Shown: positions 21,836 to 34,927 of the stretch, piece after piece
Layout: each line of letters opens with the position of its first letter
Numbering within the stretch: the first letter of the stretch is position 1
Assembly: GCA_030686995.1 (NCBI GenBank)
Contig: CM060704.1
Coordinates: forward strand, 110,614,542-110,678,541
Length of the DNA: 64,000 nt
Direction of reading: 5' to 3'
Source of the DNA: Artemisia argyi
Lineage: Eukaryota > Streptophyta > Magnoliopsida > Asterales > Asteraceae
The notes under the pieces: model-generated
Seen by the model: only the letters and a program-made list of their open reading frames with translations
What the model was told of the DNA's origin: nothing
The model's database searches: none
Program-made: the position numbers and the translations under genes

Positions 21836-23548
21836 TGTCACACCTCGCCAGGGCGGAAACGCGAGGGTGTAACTTCATGGATATCATCACAACACATGGT
21901 GTCTATATAGAGAATAACTACATGCAACAGAAATGGCAAAGTATAGACACAAAGTGTCATAACAATACCCGAAAGAAAAAAACATGATAAAGTCCAAACG
22001 CACAGATAAACCACTTCCAATGAAACTAAGATCTCGTCTAATCACTTCCTTCTATCATAGCCTTAGAAAGCTCACCTGAAAATGATGCTTAAAACGTCAA
22101 CATAATGTTGGTGAGATTCATAGGTTTAGACACACTTACACTCACAAGGCAACCAATTTATTGTGACCATAAAAATATAGCTGGACAAATAAATTACAGT
22201 TATCATATAGCTACATGTATTTGCAAGTCAATAATCACACACAAAGGCAACAACAGGACGGCTCGTGTCCTCCGATCCCACAATGATTACAACAGGACGG
22301 CTCGTGTCCTCCGATCCCACAATGATTACAACAGGACGGCTCGTGTCCTCCGACACCAATAAACCACAATTAGGTCGCATGCGCGAGCAACAGGATAAGC
22401 AACCTCCTAATTGGAACATATAAGCTAGTAACGAGTAGGAGTATTACTCTCCAATTGGATACTCCCTCCCAATTGGACCACACAGCATTATCATCACATT
22501 ATCCAATCCACATAATCTGGTACGAGTAGGAGTATTACTCTCCAATTGGATACCCCCCCCCCCCCCCCAATTGGACCACACAAGCAAATAATCACACATA
22601 GCATGCATACGATAACATTATAAGTCCAAGCTCTTTTGACATACACATAATCACAGTAACTCAAATACTTAAGACAAGCATCATTCCCATCCCAAGTTTA
22701 AAACAAAGTAAAAATATGGGACTATGAACTCACCTCAAACTCCGCAGCTTCCACAAAAACAATTCACAATCTATAACACACAAAAATAATCCACATTACA
22801 CAAGGTCAAGCTAAAAGCTACAACCCAAGTAATACACATATGATGGATGTCTAAGACTCATATGATCCACCATGGATCTCCTACACACTATACTAACCAC
22901 CACCATAACCTAACACTCACTAAATCCCTTGCACCTTTAAAATTAGAAAACGCAGAATTTTTGGGTACATTCGCCCACATATAATCACGACAAATAAAGC
23001 TCAACAACTCACACCAAAAATTTACCATGGTCTCTCATAAGCATAGAAGCTAATACCAGAAGGCCATGGACCAATAACACATACAAATACTCAAAAGAAA
23101 ATCAAACTTGTCAACTACTCAAATTCGGATCTGAACGCACACCAAAAAGTTTCAATTAACATAAAATACTCCACAAGTTTTTATCACGAATCCTTTTCGT
23201 GGTAGTCTAATATAACCTAATACTTAACTATTCCAGAAGGCCTAGTCAAAATACCACATTTACAACCACAAAACACCCTCAAACTTTTACCCAAAATCTG
23301 TCCCGGTTTGACAGCTTTGACACCTTAACAAAGAAAAATCAAAAGACCAACTTCCCGACCTTGAAATCAATCGTGGCTGGACTTTTTGGAAAGCTCTTTC
23401 ATTAAAATTCAATTTAGACCTAAAATTCGTGACTTAACTCTTCACCATCTATTATTTACACTCACATCTTTACAACCATAGTTTTCTGTCCAAACCCTAA
23501 CTCAATAACTAGCATGTTTTACGCTCAATTAAAACATTTGCGAACACC
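21836..23548 (-). repeat. 3' LTR of the gypsy element (U3 part missing)
   Basis: It starts TGTCACACC and matches 30560-32252 closely. Similarity ends at ..tgttttacgct (about 23548), after which pol-derived sequence follows. The part of the LTR beyond this point in the other copy is absent, so the 3' LTR is truncated. Confidence 0.8.
22248..22357. repeat. Three tandem 38-bp repeats in the left LTR
   Basis: The unit begins acaacaggacggctcgtgtc and ends ctccgatcccacaatgatt; there are three copies. The same array occurs at about 30972-31081 in the other LTR, so it predates insertion. Downstream, the phrase gagtaggagtattactctcc is also present twice. Confidence 0.9.
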
Positions 23549-23599
23549 CTGCATCTAACTTACATGATCTAAAATCCAACTACAAACGATCTACTTCAC

Positions 23600-24330
23600 C
23601 AACCACATCAGCAAACAAATTTGAGTACTTAAATATCATCTGATCCTCACGTTCCCAAGTAAACTCAGGACCACACTTAGAATCCCACCATACGTTTACC
23701 AACACTATCTCTCCACATTTCAAACCCTTAACATCTCGATCCATATCTCAACAGGTTTCTCGACAAAACGAAAAGTTTTTCAACCTTACTTTCATTTAAT
23801 GGCATATGCAGACTAGCATCCGCCAAACAGTTCTTTCAATTAGATACATGAAACGTATCATGTACAACACTCAATTCCTCAGCTAACTTCAACCGGTATG
23901 CCACAAATCAAATCCTTCCCATAAATCTCAAACGGTCTTACGTATCTCGGTGCTAACTTGCCTTTCTTACTGAAATGCACAACACCCTTCCAAGGAGATA
24001 CTTTTAACCTTACAATATCACCAACACCAAACTCTAAGGGCTTACGGCAATAATCCGCATAACTCTTTTAGCGATCTCTTGCTGCCTTAAGTCTTTCCTT
24101 AGTCAGAAACCTTATTCGTAGTCTCTCGCTCTAGTCCAGGACCAATTAGTTGGCTTGTTCCAACCTTTGCCCACAGAACAGGTGACCTACATTACCTTCC
24201 AAACAACTTCTCACACGACACATACTCAATACTACAATGATAATTGTTGATATAGGAGAACTCCGCTAAGGGTAAATGTATACCCCAGCTTCCTCCAAAA
24301 TCAAACACACCATTGCTCTTAGCTCACCAT
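23600..24330 (-). pseudogene. Gypsy integrase C-terminal and chromodomain-region remnant
   Basis: The minus-strand reading has KSYADYCRKPLEFGVGDIVR, then LKVSPWKGVVHFSKKGKLAP and RYVRPFEIYGKDL. This is the conserved GPF/Y-type integrase end of chromoviruses. Further on comes DTKCGPEFTWEREDQM, near the pol C-terminus. A TAA replaces the expected Gln codon before KSYAD, and the frame breaks several times. Confidence 0.85.
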
Positions 24331-24399
24331 ACAACGCCTGATTTGTACGCTCACTTAGTCCATTCATTTAAGAACGATAAGTCATACTCATCTTCATAT

Positions 24400-25226
24400 G
24401 CTATCTCAAGGCTCCATAAAACATTTACCACATTCATGAAGTAAGTATTTTATCTTGATATAAGCTGATTGACGCGACACCACACATCTCTCTACCAACT
24501 CATCAAATGTAACGTCTCGCCAACTCCTCCTTAATAAAATCTCCAGGTACCTCTGGTTGTTGCAACACCCTAATAATCGTTGACTACAACCTTTACTTTC
24601 AAGCATTTCAAACACTTGCTAAAGTATCAGTATTCTCCTTCATACCCACTCCTCCATACACCTCTTGCTAAGGTAATAATACGTCTTATCCATTCTCGGA
24701 TGTATCAAATACCTTGCATGAATGATGTCCTTACGCTTCCTCTCAATAAAACCAATAGCTGGTCCGCAAAGTACATTCCTCCATCTTTGTTCCTTTCCAT
24801 TTACTGGTCTAAAGCAAGTAATCATTCTTCTTACATGTTCTCATCTTTGAACCTCTCTCTCTAGGCTGTCAGTATCATCCTCTTAACTCCGAACTGAATT
24901 ATCATAATCATTGCTCATAAACATCCAAGTTTCACTTGTTTACTCCCGCTCAGCGCTCTTACCACGATGTCCGCCCTTTCTTGACGGTGGCGAATCAGAC
25001 AATCGTAGTCACTGAGAAATTCCACACCCAACTTCTCTTCTACATATATTAGCCTCTTATCAAATATATGCTAAAGATTCTTATGATTTGTGTAGATAAC
25101 ACTTTCTGGTCCATACTAATATCACCTCCAAGTTCTACTTCCCAACTCTAAGTCACGTATCCCATAGTTCCTCATATGGTTCTTCTACCTCCGCGATGCC
25201 TAAAGAACGTACATCTTGAAGCTGAA
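24400..25226 (-). pseudogene. Gypsy RNase H and integrase zinc-finger remnant
   Basis: On the minus strand, YLIHPRMDKTYYYLSK corresponds to the H-x3-H part of the integrase zinc-binding region. DYDCLIRHRQERADIVVRAL corresponds to the motif at the end of RNase H. Several stops and frame shifts are present. The reading is cut by the inserted element at 25227. Confidence 0.75.
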
Positions 25227-28109
25227 TGATATGTGTCTAAATACACATATATTTTACCTTGTTTAACCCACTAAAAAGACCAAAAATATATCAAAAATGC
25301 CAAATATATGTATGTTTTTGTGTTTGTGCATGAGCAGGTATGGATGTGGAAAAGGACAAAATGAAAGACAAAACGGAGAAAACCGAGTACGAGATTAGAA
25401 AGAGCACAAAATTACGTGATCGATGATAATTTTATTTTAAGCATCGAGGCTAGAGATGAAGATTAATGCCAAATTTATTTGTTAAATTAAGGCCAGCCAC
25501 AATATTCATTTGAAGCCCACATCTACAGGCCCAAGAGTATAAATGAGACACCAAGCCCACTCTTTGCAAAAGCCCAAGTAAATTAAATACAAAGCAAATG
25601 AAGAAATAATTGATATATTGGGAGATATAAAAAGAGACAAATGAAGATATATTTGGTGTACTCCAGCCCACGTGATCCCTATGCAAATGAAGGAAACAAT
25701 GAAAAAATAATAATATTTGATATTGCAAGTGAAGGCCAGCGCGTGTACTAACTTCCCAAAGTTAATTCTTGATGGTGCGTGGTCCTTATGCTTCAACAAA
25801 TCTCATTGTGCCACGTGGAAGCTTGGTCGGGAAGAAAAGAAGTAGAGAACCGCCTCATTTTGCTATAAATATAGCATTCCTCCTCACATTTTACAACACT
25901 TCTTTTTTCTTTTAAAATAGTGGTAGAGTAGTAGTTTTTTTCCTTTCAATTAGTTTCACACACATTTAATTTTTGCAACTTTATTACTGTTCTTTCCAAT
26001 TTTCAATGTAATAGTAGGAATCAAGATTTAGAGCCCGTTTGGTTTGTAGATGGGTTTAGATTAGAATTTGGGGTTGATGGAAAAGTTATAGATTAAAATT
26101 TGGTATAGGTTTAAATTAAATGATGAGAGAGAAAAAAAAATAGGAGAGAGAAAATATATAAATAATATAATATTATAATTTAAAAGAATATTAATTAACT
26201 TTCTTTATTATAAAACAAATTTTAAATTAAATTGAGTGGTTTAAATTAAATGAGGCCCCACTTTAAGAAAAAAGACAAAATGATGCAACAAATGTTTTGT
26301 CAAATCCAGGCATTAAGGTGCGGATTCGATTATGCCGAATATTTGGTCATCTTCCCAAACCTTGGGCCCGCATCTTTTCAACCAAACATGCTTTTTTTTG
26401 TAAATCTACTCCAACAGTGTCAAGTCATCCATACCAAACGGGCCCTTAAGTATTTTAGTTTTCCTTGTCTTGTTACTTTGAGTTTTGCAGCTTAAAGTGA
26501 AAATTGTTTTAAATATTGCATTTAAAGTTTCAACGTTTTATCAATCCTTATCGTAAATTTCGAGAGATGCTAACAAATGAAGTGGAGTTTTGTTTGTTAA
26601 TTTTTGTACGTATAGTCTATTACATGAAAGTGATTATCTTTCAAGATGGTTACTCAACATTTTTTTAAAATAGCTTAATAGTGTTTGTCATTTTTAATTT
26701 TTTTTTTTAAGTTTATAAAGTTTACATTTTTATCAAGTTTTAGCTTATAACTTCTTCTCTTCTTTACCCTCTAGCTCGATTCAAACACTAAAAGACATGC
26801 ATGAGCTTGTAAGCTTGGCTTATTCTTTCTAATAAGCCTTGACATCTCTTAAGTTTGAGAGCACTTTTTTTTATTTTTAGCTTTCTTTTGTTTAGTAATT
26901 ATTCTAGTTTAAATACTAGTCCGATTATTTTAGTTTGAATACTAGTCCAATCTATTCTAGTTTTAATACTAGTCCTAGTAATTTAGCTTTATATATTATT
27001 ATTTATTTATTGTCATTTTTAGCGTACTGATTATTATCGTTGTTATTAGCATAGATTTTAGTAAAGTTTGCATCTTTATTGTATATTTTGAAGTTTTCAT
27101 ATACTTTAGTTTATTGTCGATTTATATAAGGGAATATAAGTGTTTCACTTGGGTGATGGGCTTAATAGCCTTGATTGCTTTCTTCCTTATTTGCTTTAAG
27201 CTTTAGTATTTAAGCTTATTTAGTTAAAACTTGTAGTTATAATCTAGTTTTATAAAAATTATTGTTATTGTTTATTTCATCATATTATCTTGTTTATCCT
27301 AACTCTTATGTCTTATTTCTCATCACATTCTACCGCTAAGGCATGGAGCTTAAGGGTCTTATAAACTTAAAAATCATTAAAGTTTACAACTTTAATAACT
27401 TTTATTAAGCTATTTGGTTAACAAAGTTTTTAACTTTATTAACTAATTAGTAAAATTAAAGTTAATAGAGAAATACACTTTAATAATTTATTTAGTTTAT
27501 AAGATTGGGTGGTAATTCTTTCGTATTAATCACTGGGTCTCATTCTCTTAACTTTTTATCATTTTTAGCTTAGATACTTAGTTTAATATCATGTTTGATT
27601 ATTCATATTATGCTTGTTAAGTCTTTTTATTATCATATTCTTAGCTTAATATTCATCGTCATTAGTTGTAGTTTGCCATTTAAATTAGTTTAAATTTTAA
27701 TTAGTTAAAACAATTTTTAAAATCTTTAAAACCACACAAAAGTGAAAATCCAACTTTCAAGCATTTTAATACCAAACTTTAAACGTACGTGTTTAAGTTT
27801 TTAAGCGTTTCTAGGTTTTAAACGTTTCTAAGTTATTTAGGTTTACGTAATCACTCTTATAGCTTATTTAAGCTATTTTGTGTTTATAAAACCTTAGTGT
27901 AATCACTCACACTCACACTTATACCATTCCCTGTTCAAATTCACTCGATCACAAATTCGTTTTTAATACCATCCACACCTCGTCGGCACATAACGATCAG
28001 GGAAAACACTGTATTTCACGGAAGCATTCAGGCCTGATTAGTTTGACTTTTACGGTTGACCATTCACAAGTGGTTAACTAATAAAAGTTGACTAGTTTAG
28101 ACTGAATCA
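25227..28109 (+). mobile_element. Probable solo LTR (2.9 kb) inserted in the gypsy element
   Basis: The ends are TGAT..ATCA. CTGAA is present on both sides (25222-25226 and 28110-28114), as expected for a 5-bp target duplication. An LTR-promoter-like TATA (gctataaatatag, about 25865) lies 640 bp in. There is no gag or pol. The start (tgatatgtgtctaaatacac) resembles Tat/Athila-type LTR starts. The right end was chosen because of the short duplication, so it could be wrong. Confidence 0.45.
26031..26445. mobile_element. PIF/Harbinger (Tourist-like) MITE, 415 bp
   Basis: The left end is GAGCCCGTTTGGTTTG and the right end reversed is GGGCCCGTTTGGTATG, with TTA on both sides (26028-26030, 26446-26448). 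It lies inside the probable solo LTR, so it is a third layer of nesting. Confidence 0.85.
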
Positions 28110-30539
28110 CTGAACTTCTCACTTGGACACTTGGCAACATCCTCTTCTTCTTCAACGAATAAATTGATAATCAAAACGACAACCTATCCTAAGTAAATGA
28201 AACGAACCATAAAACCGGTCGAAGTAAAACGTATATCAACGAACTCAAAAGGGGTACGAATTACCGACTAGCGAAGTAACGAACATCAAAATCAAAGTTA
28301 GAAAAACACAATGAGGAATTTTCCCCAATAAAAGTAGAAACGGATAAAATGTTCATGAAAACCCATACAAAGAAAATATAAAATACACGTACCCATAAAA
28401 CATCCACAAACGTACCTCAACGAAAGAAACACTCGATGAACCAAATACATAACAAGTTTGGTAAATGAGAACCATAGACAGTTCTTATTCCCGTACTCGT
28501 CCTTCTCAAAAACAAATGAACACCATTTTTCACAAGACATATCTTAAACTTATACATCTTTTTTTTATAAAATATATATAAACCATTTTATGTAAGACAT
28601 CAACATAACCATTTTTTTTCACACTTCATTTCCCATAAAAATATTAGTTTCCATCAAATGACCTTGAAATACCCAAAACGAATTTGTAAAATGCCATAAA
28701 GACTCTAACACAACCTCTTAATCGAACGCGAAAGACATTGAAGAATTCCGTAATCAAAATAATTCTCAAACGAACTCATACCAGTGAACACTCACACAAA
28801 TACATTGCAAACCAAACGATGAACTTACAGACTCATTCGTACAACGATCAAACCAAAATCATAGAAAAACATTGATACTAACAGGTCATAAAACATGTCA
28901 CGAAAGCCAATTGGTGTGCAAGTGAGGGATCAAATATCCACACCAACTCGACACGAACCAACAATACTCGAAGAATAGTATAACATTCATCCGAGGAATG
29001 AATGTATGGAATAACCAAAGAAACGAACCAGTATCCAACAAAAATGAATTCGATTACCCAACACCTATCACGACGTCAAATAGAAAGAATATGGCATCTG
29101 TACCATCATGGTACGAATAAGAATGCCAACCAAAGAATTAGGTATACAAACGGAGCGTCTAGCCAACGAATCAACTTAAATACCACAACATAAGTACCCA
29201 CTGATAATTGAGGTATCAACATATGATAGGTAGGATGGAATCTCACCACCTACACACCCCAACATATAACGACTGCCCTAACGGTTAAGAGAATACTTCT
29301 CTAACCATACAGCCATCACCAATCATGATATCACATACCATCTACCACAACATATAACAACAAACATCAATCAATGCAATAATGGTCACAAGTCCACGTG
29401 TGTGATACCCTTATAATTATGTTCGTGACCATAGTTATAAGCCTATTCCACACGCATACTTACTTCCAAAACCACACATCTCAATGATAACGCACATATA
29501 CCACATAACACCTAACACACCATGCAATCCATGCTATCATACTTGCAAGTCCACTTGTGTTGTGACGCATGTATAATTATGTTGGCCACCATAATTATCT
29601 ATGCCCCCTTTCACAAGTGTACTCCCTCCTATGACAACACATCATGCAAACAATCATGCAAACAAAAACACATGACGTTGCAAACAATCATCTCACGTGG
29701 AACAATTCCAATGATCACGTAAACTCTATAATCAAAATCACTTGGATAAGGTCGATCCAATATCCAAGAGTAATCACGCTCTAACATGGCTCTAGACGGC
29801 AAAGGACAATATACGAATTCCAAAACATAACACAAAACAAAAGACGTCGCATAATGGCTCAACTCCACTCTCGCACTTATCTCCCCACTTAGATCAATTC
29901 AACTTACTATTCGTTGTGGACTCTAGATCCGAATCCACACCATTCCATCCTAACTCCCCTTCTTCTTTACTCAACCACCCATTCCTGTTTCCTACATGTT
30001 GAGGTAGTCGACAACATGCAAAACCATCTCTATTTCTTTCTTCCAATCCCGTATGATTCACAAGTGCATACAAATCACGAGGTTTAGACTAAACCACCTC
30101 TCCTTCCTATGTGAAGTGAGGACACTACCAAGGGTATTTAGTAATGGCTCCATCTCCAGAAGTCGTCGTGGTTTCAAACCTCTCCACTTCTTCTCTACCA
30201 ACGTATTCTATAAACATCCTCTCCTTGTTTGAACATTGATACATGCTAGCGGAAACTCGGATTCTGCGGTTAGTCCGCTTCATCCTACCACTTCTCTCGC
30301 ATCCGATAGCGACAATGGTAGTCCAACAAAGCATCTTAAGCTCAGAAGACGATATAATAAAGTCGATATATACAATACTACGTATAGGGGATAGAATAGA
30401 CGTCTGAAACTCAATAAAACATCTCATAAATATAGGAAAATAGACATATAAAATACTATACTTACTCATAGATCCTAAATGCAACTATATGAAGGACACC
30501 TAGGTTATAGTCTAGGTTCAACCACCTAATTCTCTATAA
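28110..30539 (-). other. Interior of the gypsy element, gag/5' side, decayed
   Basis: No gag domain is readable. There are two diverged ~180-bp direct repeats (about 29390-29460 and 29545-29625, sharing tataattatgtt and accata blocks). The 119-codon ORF at 30125-30484 (minus) next to the primer-binding site has no domain I know. Confidence 0.4.
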
Positions 30540-30556
30540 CCAAGGCTCTGATACCA
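30540..30556 (-). other. Primer-binding site of the gypsy element
   Basis: The reverse complement reads TGGTATCAGAGCCTTGG, complementary to the 3' end of initiator tRNA-Met. It lies three bases inside the LTR (which ends ..GGTGTGACA). This fixes the orientation as minus. Confidence 0.85.
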
Positions 30557-30559
30557 ATC

Positions 30560-32252
30560 TGTCACACCTTATCAGGGTGGAAACGCGAGGGTGTAACTTC
30601 ATGGATATCATCACAACACATGGTGTCTATATAAAGAATAACTACATGCAATAGAAATGGCAAAGTATAGACACAAAGTGTCATAACAATACCCGAAAGA
30701 AAACAACATGATAAAGTCCAAACGCACAGATAAACTACTTCCAATGCAACTAAGGTCTCGTCTAATCACTTCCTTCTATCATAGCCTTAGAAAGCTCACC
30801 TGAAAATGATGCTTAAAACGTCAACATAATGTTGGTGAGATTCATAGGTTTAGACACACTTACACTCACAAGGCAACCAATTTACTGTGATAATAAAAAT
30901 ATAGCTGGACAAATAAATTACAGTTATCATATAGCTACATGTATTTGCAAGTCAATAATCACACACAAAGGCAACAACAGGACGGCTCGTGTCCTCCGAT
31001 CCCACAATGATTACAACAGGACGGCTCGTGTCCTCCGATCCCACAATGATTACAACAGGACGGCTCGTGTCCTCCGACCCCAATAAACCACAATTAGGTC
31101 GCATGCGCGAGCAACAGGATAAGCATCCACCTAATTGGAACACATAAACTAGTAACGAGTAGGAGTATTACTCTCCAATTGGATACTCCTCCCCAATTGG
31201 ACCACATAGCATTATCATCACATTATCCAATCCACATAATTTGGTACGAGTAGGAGTATTACTCTCCAATTGGATACTCCCCCCCCCCCCAATTGGACCA
31301 CACAAGCAAATAATCACACATAGCATGCATACGATAATATTATAAGTCCAATCTCTTTTGACACACACATAATCACAGTAACTCAAATATTTAAGACAAG
31401 CATCATTCCCATCCCAAGTTTAAAACAAAGTAAAAATATGGGACTATGAACTCACCTCAAACTCCGCAGCTTCCACAAAAATAATTCACAATCTATAACA
31501 CACAAAAATAATCCACATTACATAAGGTCAAGCTAAAAGCTACAACCCAAGTAATAAACATATGATGGAAGTCTAAAACTCATATGATCCACCATGGATC
31601 TCCTAGACACCATACTAACCACCACCATAACCTAACACTCACTAAATCCCTTGTACCTTTAAAATCAGAAAACTCGGAATTTTTGGGTACATTCGCCCAC
31701 ATAAAATCACGACAAATAAAGCTCAACAACTCATACCAAAATTTACCATGGTCTCTCATAAGCATAGAAACTAATCCCAGAAGGCCATGGACCAATAACA
31801 CATACAAATACTTAAAAGAAAATCAAACTTGTCAACTACTCAAATTCGGATCTGAACGCACACCAAAAAGTTTCAATTAACATAAAATACTTCCACAAGT
31901 TTTTATCGCGAATCCTTTTCATGGTAGTCTAATATAACCTAATACTTAACTATTCCATAAGGCCTAGTCAAAATACCACTTTTATAACCACAAAACACCC
32001 TCAAACTTTTACCCTAAATCTGTCCCGGTTTGACAGCTTTGACACCTTAACAAAGAAAAATCAAAAGACCAACTTCCCGACCTTGAAATCAATCGTGGCT
32101 GGACTTTTTGGAAAGCTCTTTCATTAAACTTCAATTTAGACCTAATATTCGTGACTTAACTCTTCACCATCTGTTATTTACACTCACATCTTTACAGCCA
32201 TAGTTTTATGTCCAAACCCTAACTCAATAACTAGCATGTTTTACGCTTAATT
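30560..32252 (-). repeat. 5' LTR of the gypsy element (homologous part)
   Basis: A direct repeat of 21836-23548, including the 38-bp triplicate. The rest of this LTR (its U3 start) probably extends into 32253-32940, which has no counterpart in the truncated left LTR. Confidence 0.8.
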
Positions 32253-32612
32253 TTCTTCACCAATCATCATAATATTATCATTAATTGATCCCAACATGTT
32301 TTAATTAATTAATTTACAGAAACTTACAAACCCTAGATTTCATCATAATAAATATTACATGAATCATAACAATAATTAATTAATTGCACATAAGGTTTAA
32401 GGATTTTACCTTGATTCTTGATTATTGCTTGAAAACTATAAAACCTTAATTTTTTCTTCTTGTTCTCCTTGTGGTCGACTTCAATATGCAGGAAAAAGAG
32501 TTTTGGGAACTTTTATTTTGTATTTATAATTATTTAGTGGATAATTACCTAATTTAGAGTTGTAATTGGACTACAATTGGGTCTCTTTTCCCCCTTTATC
32601 CCTTATGGCCGA

Positions 32613-32676
<64 letters not shown>

Positions 32677-32940
32677 TTTTATTTTTTTTATTAAATTAAT
32701 TTATTACACTCAAAACCTCATACTTTTCATATTTTACATATTCCTATATCGAAACCTAACGTCTTTCGCGATAAACCTTAATTTTACGACAAACCGGAAA
32801 ATAATCATTTTAAAAGAAACTTACATTGGCTTAAACCGCTTATTTGAGTTTCTTTGCTTGTTGCATTAATGCTAACATTCAATATCGGAACTCATTCTTT
32901 ATATATATATAGATATAGATTATTGCAATGTCCGAACAAC
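32253..32940. other. Probable U3 of the gypsy 5' LTR, with (TA)n
   Basis: AT-rich, with no gene. A (TA)n tract lies at about 32615-32673 and a short TA/GATA tract near 32899-32920. The outer edge of the gypsy element could not be located, because the GTAGA seen at the left flank is not found here. Confidence 0.4.
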
Positions 32941-34123
32941 CAGAGACGGAGCCAGTAGGGGGGCTGGAGGGTGCTCGGCCCCCTCCAACCGGCCCAACTA
33001 GCCCACCTTTAATGGTGAACAGCAGTTTTCCGAACGTCCAAAACTATGGATGATATAAGCTCGTCCTTGCTGTAAAAAATTGTGGTTGCTATTTGAAGTA
33101 GTTTCCAGCGTGTGTTGAGTCGTTGGTGGTTGTAGGCTGCATTGTTGCAGGTATTCTTTAACAAGATGAAGCCTTAATGGAAGAGAATCAAGAGATAAAG
33201 TCTTTATGGGGAGTAGAAAAAAAATGTGCATGTTCCCCATGTAATAACTGCTTTATTGTTGTCTTTTTTGGTTAACACATCTTTATTTATTTATCTTTTA
33301 TAAAGAATATTCGAATTAGCAAAGCTATAGCCTGTAGGCCTATAGTATTCGTGGTTTATAGAAATTCAAATGGCCTTAACTGCGTGAACGTTTAACTCCT
33401 ATTGGTCCATATAAAAATACTTAGTGTTTTTACAAAATGTTCATGAATGCAAATTCAACAAAATATTAAAACGTATTGCGTCAAGTAAAATAACTTATAT
33501 ATTTTTTTGAACGGTTACTTTCTTTCATGGGAAATTCATGTCCAATTCGAAACCCGATGGGGGGAAAACCTTCAACTTAAGCCGCCCGAAGGCACGACAC
33601 TTAAATTGAAGTAAACCCTGCCTTCTCCAGATTCGAACCCTGGTGGGTTGAAACCTTCATTGAAGAACTTTGAAAGCGTACCGACAGGGCATTGTGGTCC
33701 ACAAGTGAGGACTTCCCGGTTTGGTCACCCAAACCGGTACTACTCTCCACTAGGCACGCTTAACTGAATAAGACATGCCCAGTGGACCACAAGCCCATTG
33801 GTGTAAAATAACTTATATAATTGTTCAAATTTTATTAACTTAATATGTGTTGTTTGTTTATGACACTTTGTAAGGGGCATTTTCGATTGTCTCGTCCAAG
33901 GCATCACAAAACACAAGACTAGCCATGGGTAACAAATAGTTTTTACTTTACTTATCAGCTAAATTTAATTTTAAATTTATCCTTTTTTTGTTGGTGAATA
34001 AGTTGATAACGATCCATGATATAATTATATGCTACTACCGAGCTTTCAAAACAAAGAATTATACGTTACTATCAAAAAAATATTTTGAGCCCCCCCTAAT
34101 ATAAATTCCTGGCTCCGTCCCTG
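32941..34123 (+). mobile_element. hAT-type non-autonomous element, 1.18 kb
   Basis: The left end is CAGAGACGGAGCCAG and the right end reversed is CAGGGACGGAGCCAG. The perfect 8-bp duplication CGAACAAC lies at 32933-32940 and 34124-34131. The interior matches 41456-42653 in opposite orientation, apart from a SINE here and a MITE there. A shared ORF of about 80 codons (32998-33240, minus) shows no transposase motif. Confidence 0.9.
33501..33803 (-). mobile_element. tRNA-derived SINE, ~303 bp, inside the hAT element
   Basis: Flanked by a 15-bp direct repeat TAAAATAACTTATAT (33486-33500 and 33804-33818). The sister hAT copy has the empty site. On the minus strand it has a box-B-like GGGTTCGAATC near 33630 and ends in a short A-rich tail. 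The empty-site comparison fixes both borders. Confidence 0.85.
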
Positions 34124-34511
34124 CGAACAACTATGAAATGTTTCCCGTTTCCTCTCAAAGTTTTAGCATTAATAATTGATATTTATAAATAGTCGCCAAT
34201 AAACAATTGCAATTACTCCGTAGTTGGCAAATTATACTTTGTCAACTAGAATATAACCGGAAAACACGTTTTCTACCATGACTTTTGAGATAATCAATAA
34301 ATAGTGATAATTAGCGTCGTCACTAGCTAGGTAAGAAGTAATTCAAGGACAAGTAATTATCAGTATTTACAGTGTATTTTCAAAGATGCATCTTGAGAGT
34401 GGAAATGGTAAAAAGTTGAAATTTTTTCATCCCATTTTGTGCCACTCTTTTATACATTCTACAATGATGAATAAAAATTCTACAAGTCTATGCTTAATGC
34501 TTCTTTATGAA
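34124..34511. other. Spacer between hAT element and Helitron
   Basis: AT-rich, no gene or repeat recognised. Confidence 0.4.
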
Positions 34512-34522
34512 CGAGGTGGTAA

Positions 34523-34543
34523 GCCCGCGCGTTGCCGCGGGGT
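34523..34543 (-). other. Helitron 3' subterminal hairpin
   Basis: CCCGCG-cgttgc-CGCGGG is a 6-bp GC stem in AT-rich DNA. A similar hairpin ends the element at 40940. Confidence 0.6.
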
Positions 34544-34760
34544 GTTTTCCCAAATAGTCATTCGATGGTGAATTTAGTAACCGTTGTGTGTAATCACTAA
34601 CATTTCATACATCAAATTGAAAACCAACAGTTAAGAGATGGTGGATTTCAATAGTGTGTATATTTAAATTTACATATACATTGATTAATTAAAAGAACAC
34701 ATAAAGTATACTATTCCATGTTTGCTACAATGGGAGTGCTTGGCACTAACGGCTATTTAC

Positions 34761-34927
34761 CTGGTTCCTCTAGTGGATTTAACAGTCCACTTGCGATACA
34801 CTCGTACACGTATGGCATTGGAAATGTCTGATGGTTTCATATCTGTGACTCCCAGGGTTTCTAGTTGTCTAACAGGTCTTTTTCCGGCAGATTTTGCCAT
34901 CACAGCTAATGCAGCGTTATCCGCCAT
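34761..34927 (-). pseudogene. RPA-like (replication protein A large subunit type) first exon
   Basis: ATG at 34925-34927 (minus strand) reads MADNAALAVMAKSAGKRPVR, then LETLGVTDMKPSDISNAIRV, then RVYRKWTVKSTRGT. It ends at a donor CCAG|gtaaat. The V-R-V-Y-R-K-W-T segment matches the first strands of the OB fold in plant RPA70-like proteins, which are expanded in plants and often carried by Helitrons. The rest of the OB fold is missing before the element's 3' end, so this is a truncated capture. Confidence 0.6.

Larger units (their letters stand above)
21836..32252 (-). mobile_element. Decayed Ty3/gypsy chromovirus-type LTR retrotransposon
   Basis: Two direct copies of a ~1.7 kb LTR (21836-23548 and 30560-32252) flank an interior whose minus strand carries broken pol. 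A primer-binding site, TGGTATCAGAGCCTTGG (complementary to initiator tRNA-Met), lies just inside the right LTR. The element therefore runs right to left. RNase H and integrase remnants lie next to the left (3') LTR. The 3' LTR lacks its outermost U3 part and the polypurine tract. The right LTR probably continues beyond 32252, so the true right end is not fixed. Another LTR-like element (25227-28109) is inserted in it. No intact ORF remains. Confidence 0.8.

Noticed and set aside
22248..22357. A CRISPR-like array of 38-bp repeats
   Set aside because: Only three contiguous repeats without variable spacers, duplicated in both LTRs of a plant retroelement.
30125..30484. 119-codon minus ORF near the gypsy primer-binding site as gag
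   Set aside because: No gag zinc knuckle or other recognisable motif; probably chance in decayed sequence.
32998..33240. 80-codon ORF conserved in both hAT copies (also 42354-42596)
   Set aside because: It is shared because the elements are sisters. It has no hAT dimerisation or zinc-finger motif and reads antisense to the element in both.
33630..33640. A tRNA gene suggested by the box-B-like sequence
   Set aside because: No cloverleaf or box A at proper spacing. The 15-bp duplication and the empty site in the sister copy show it is a SINE.
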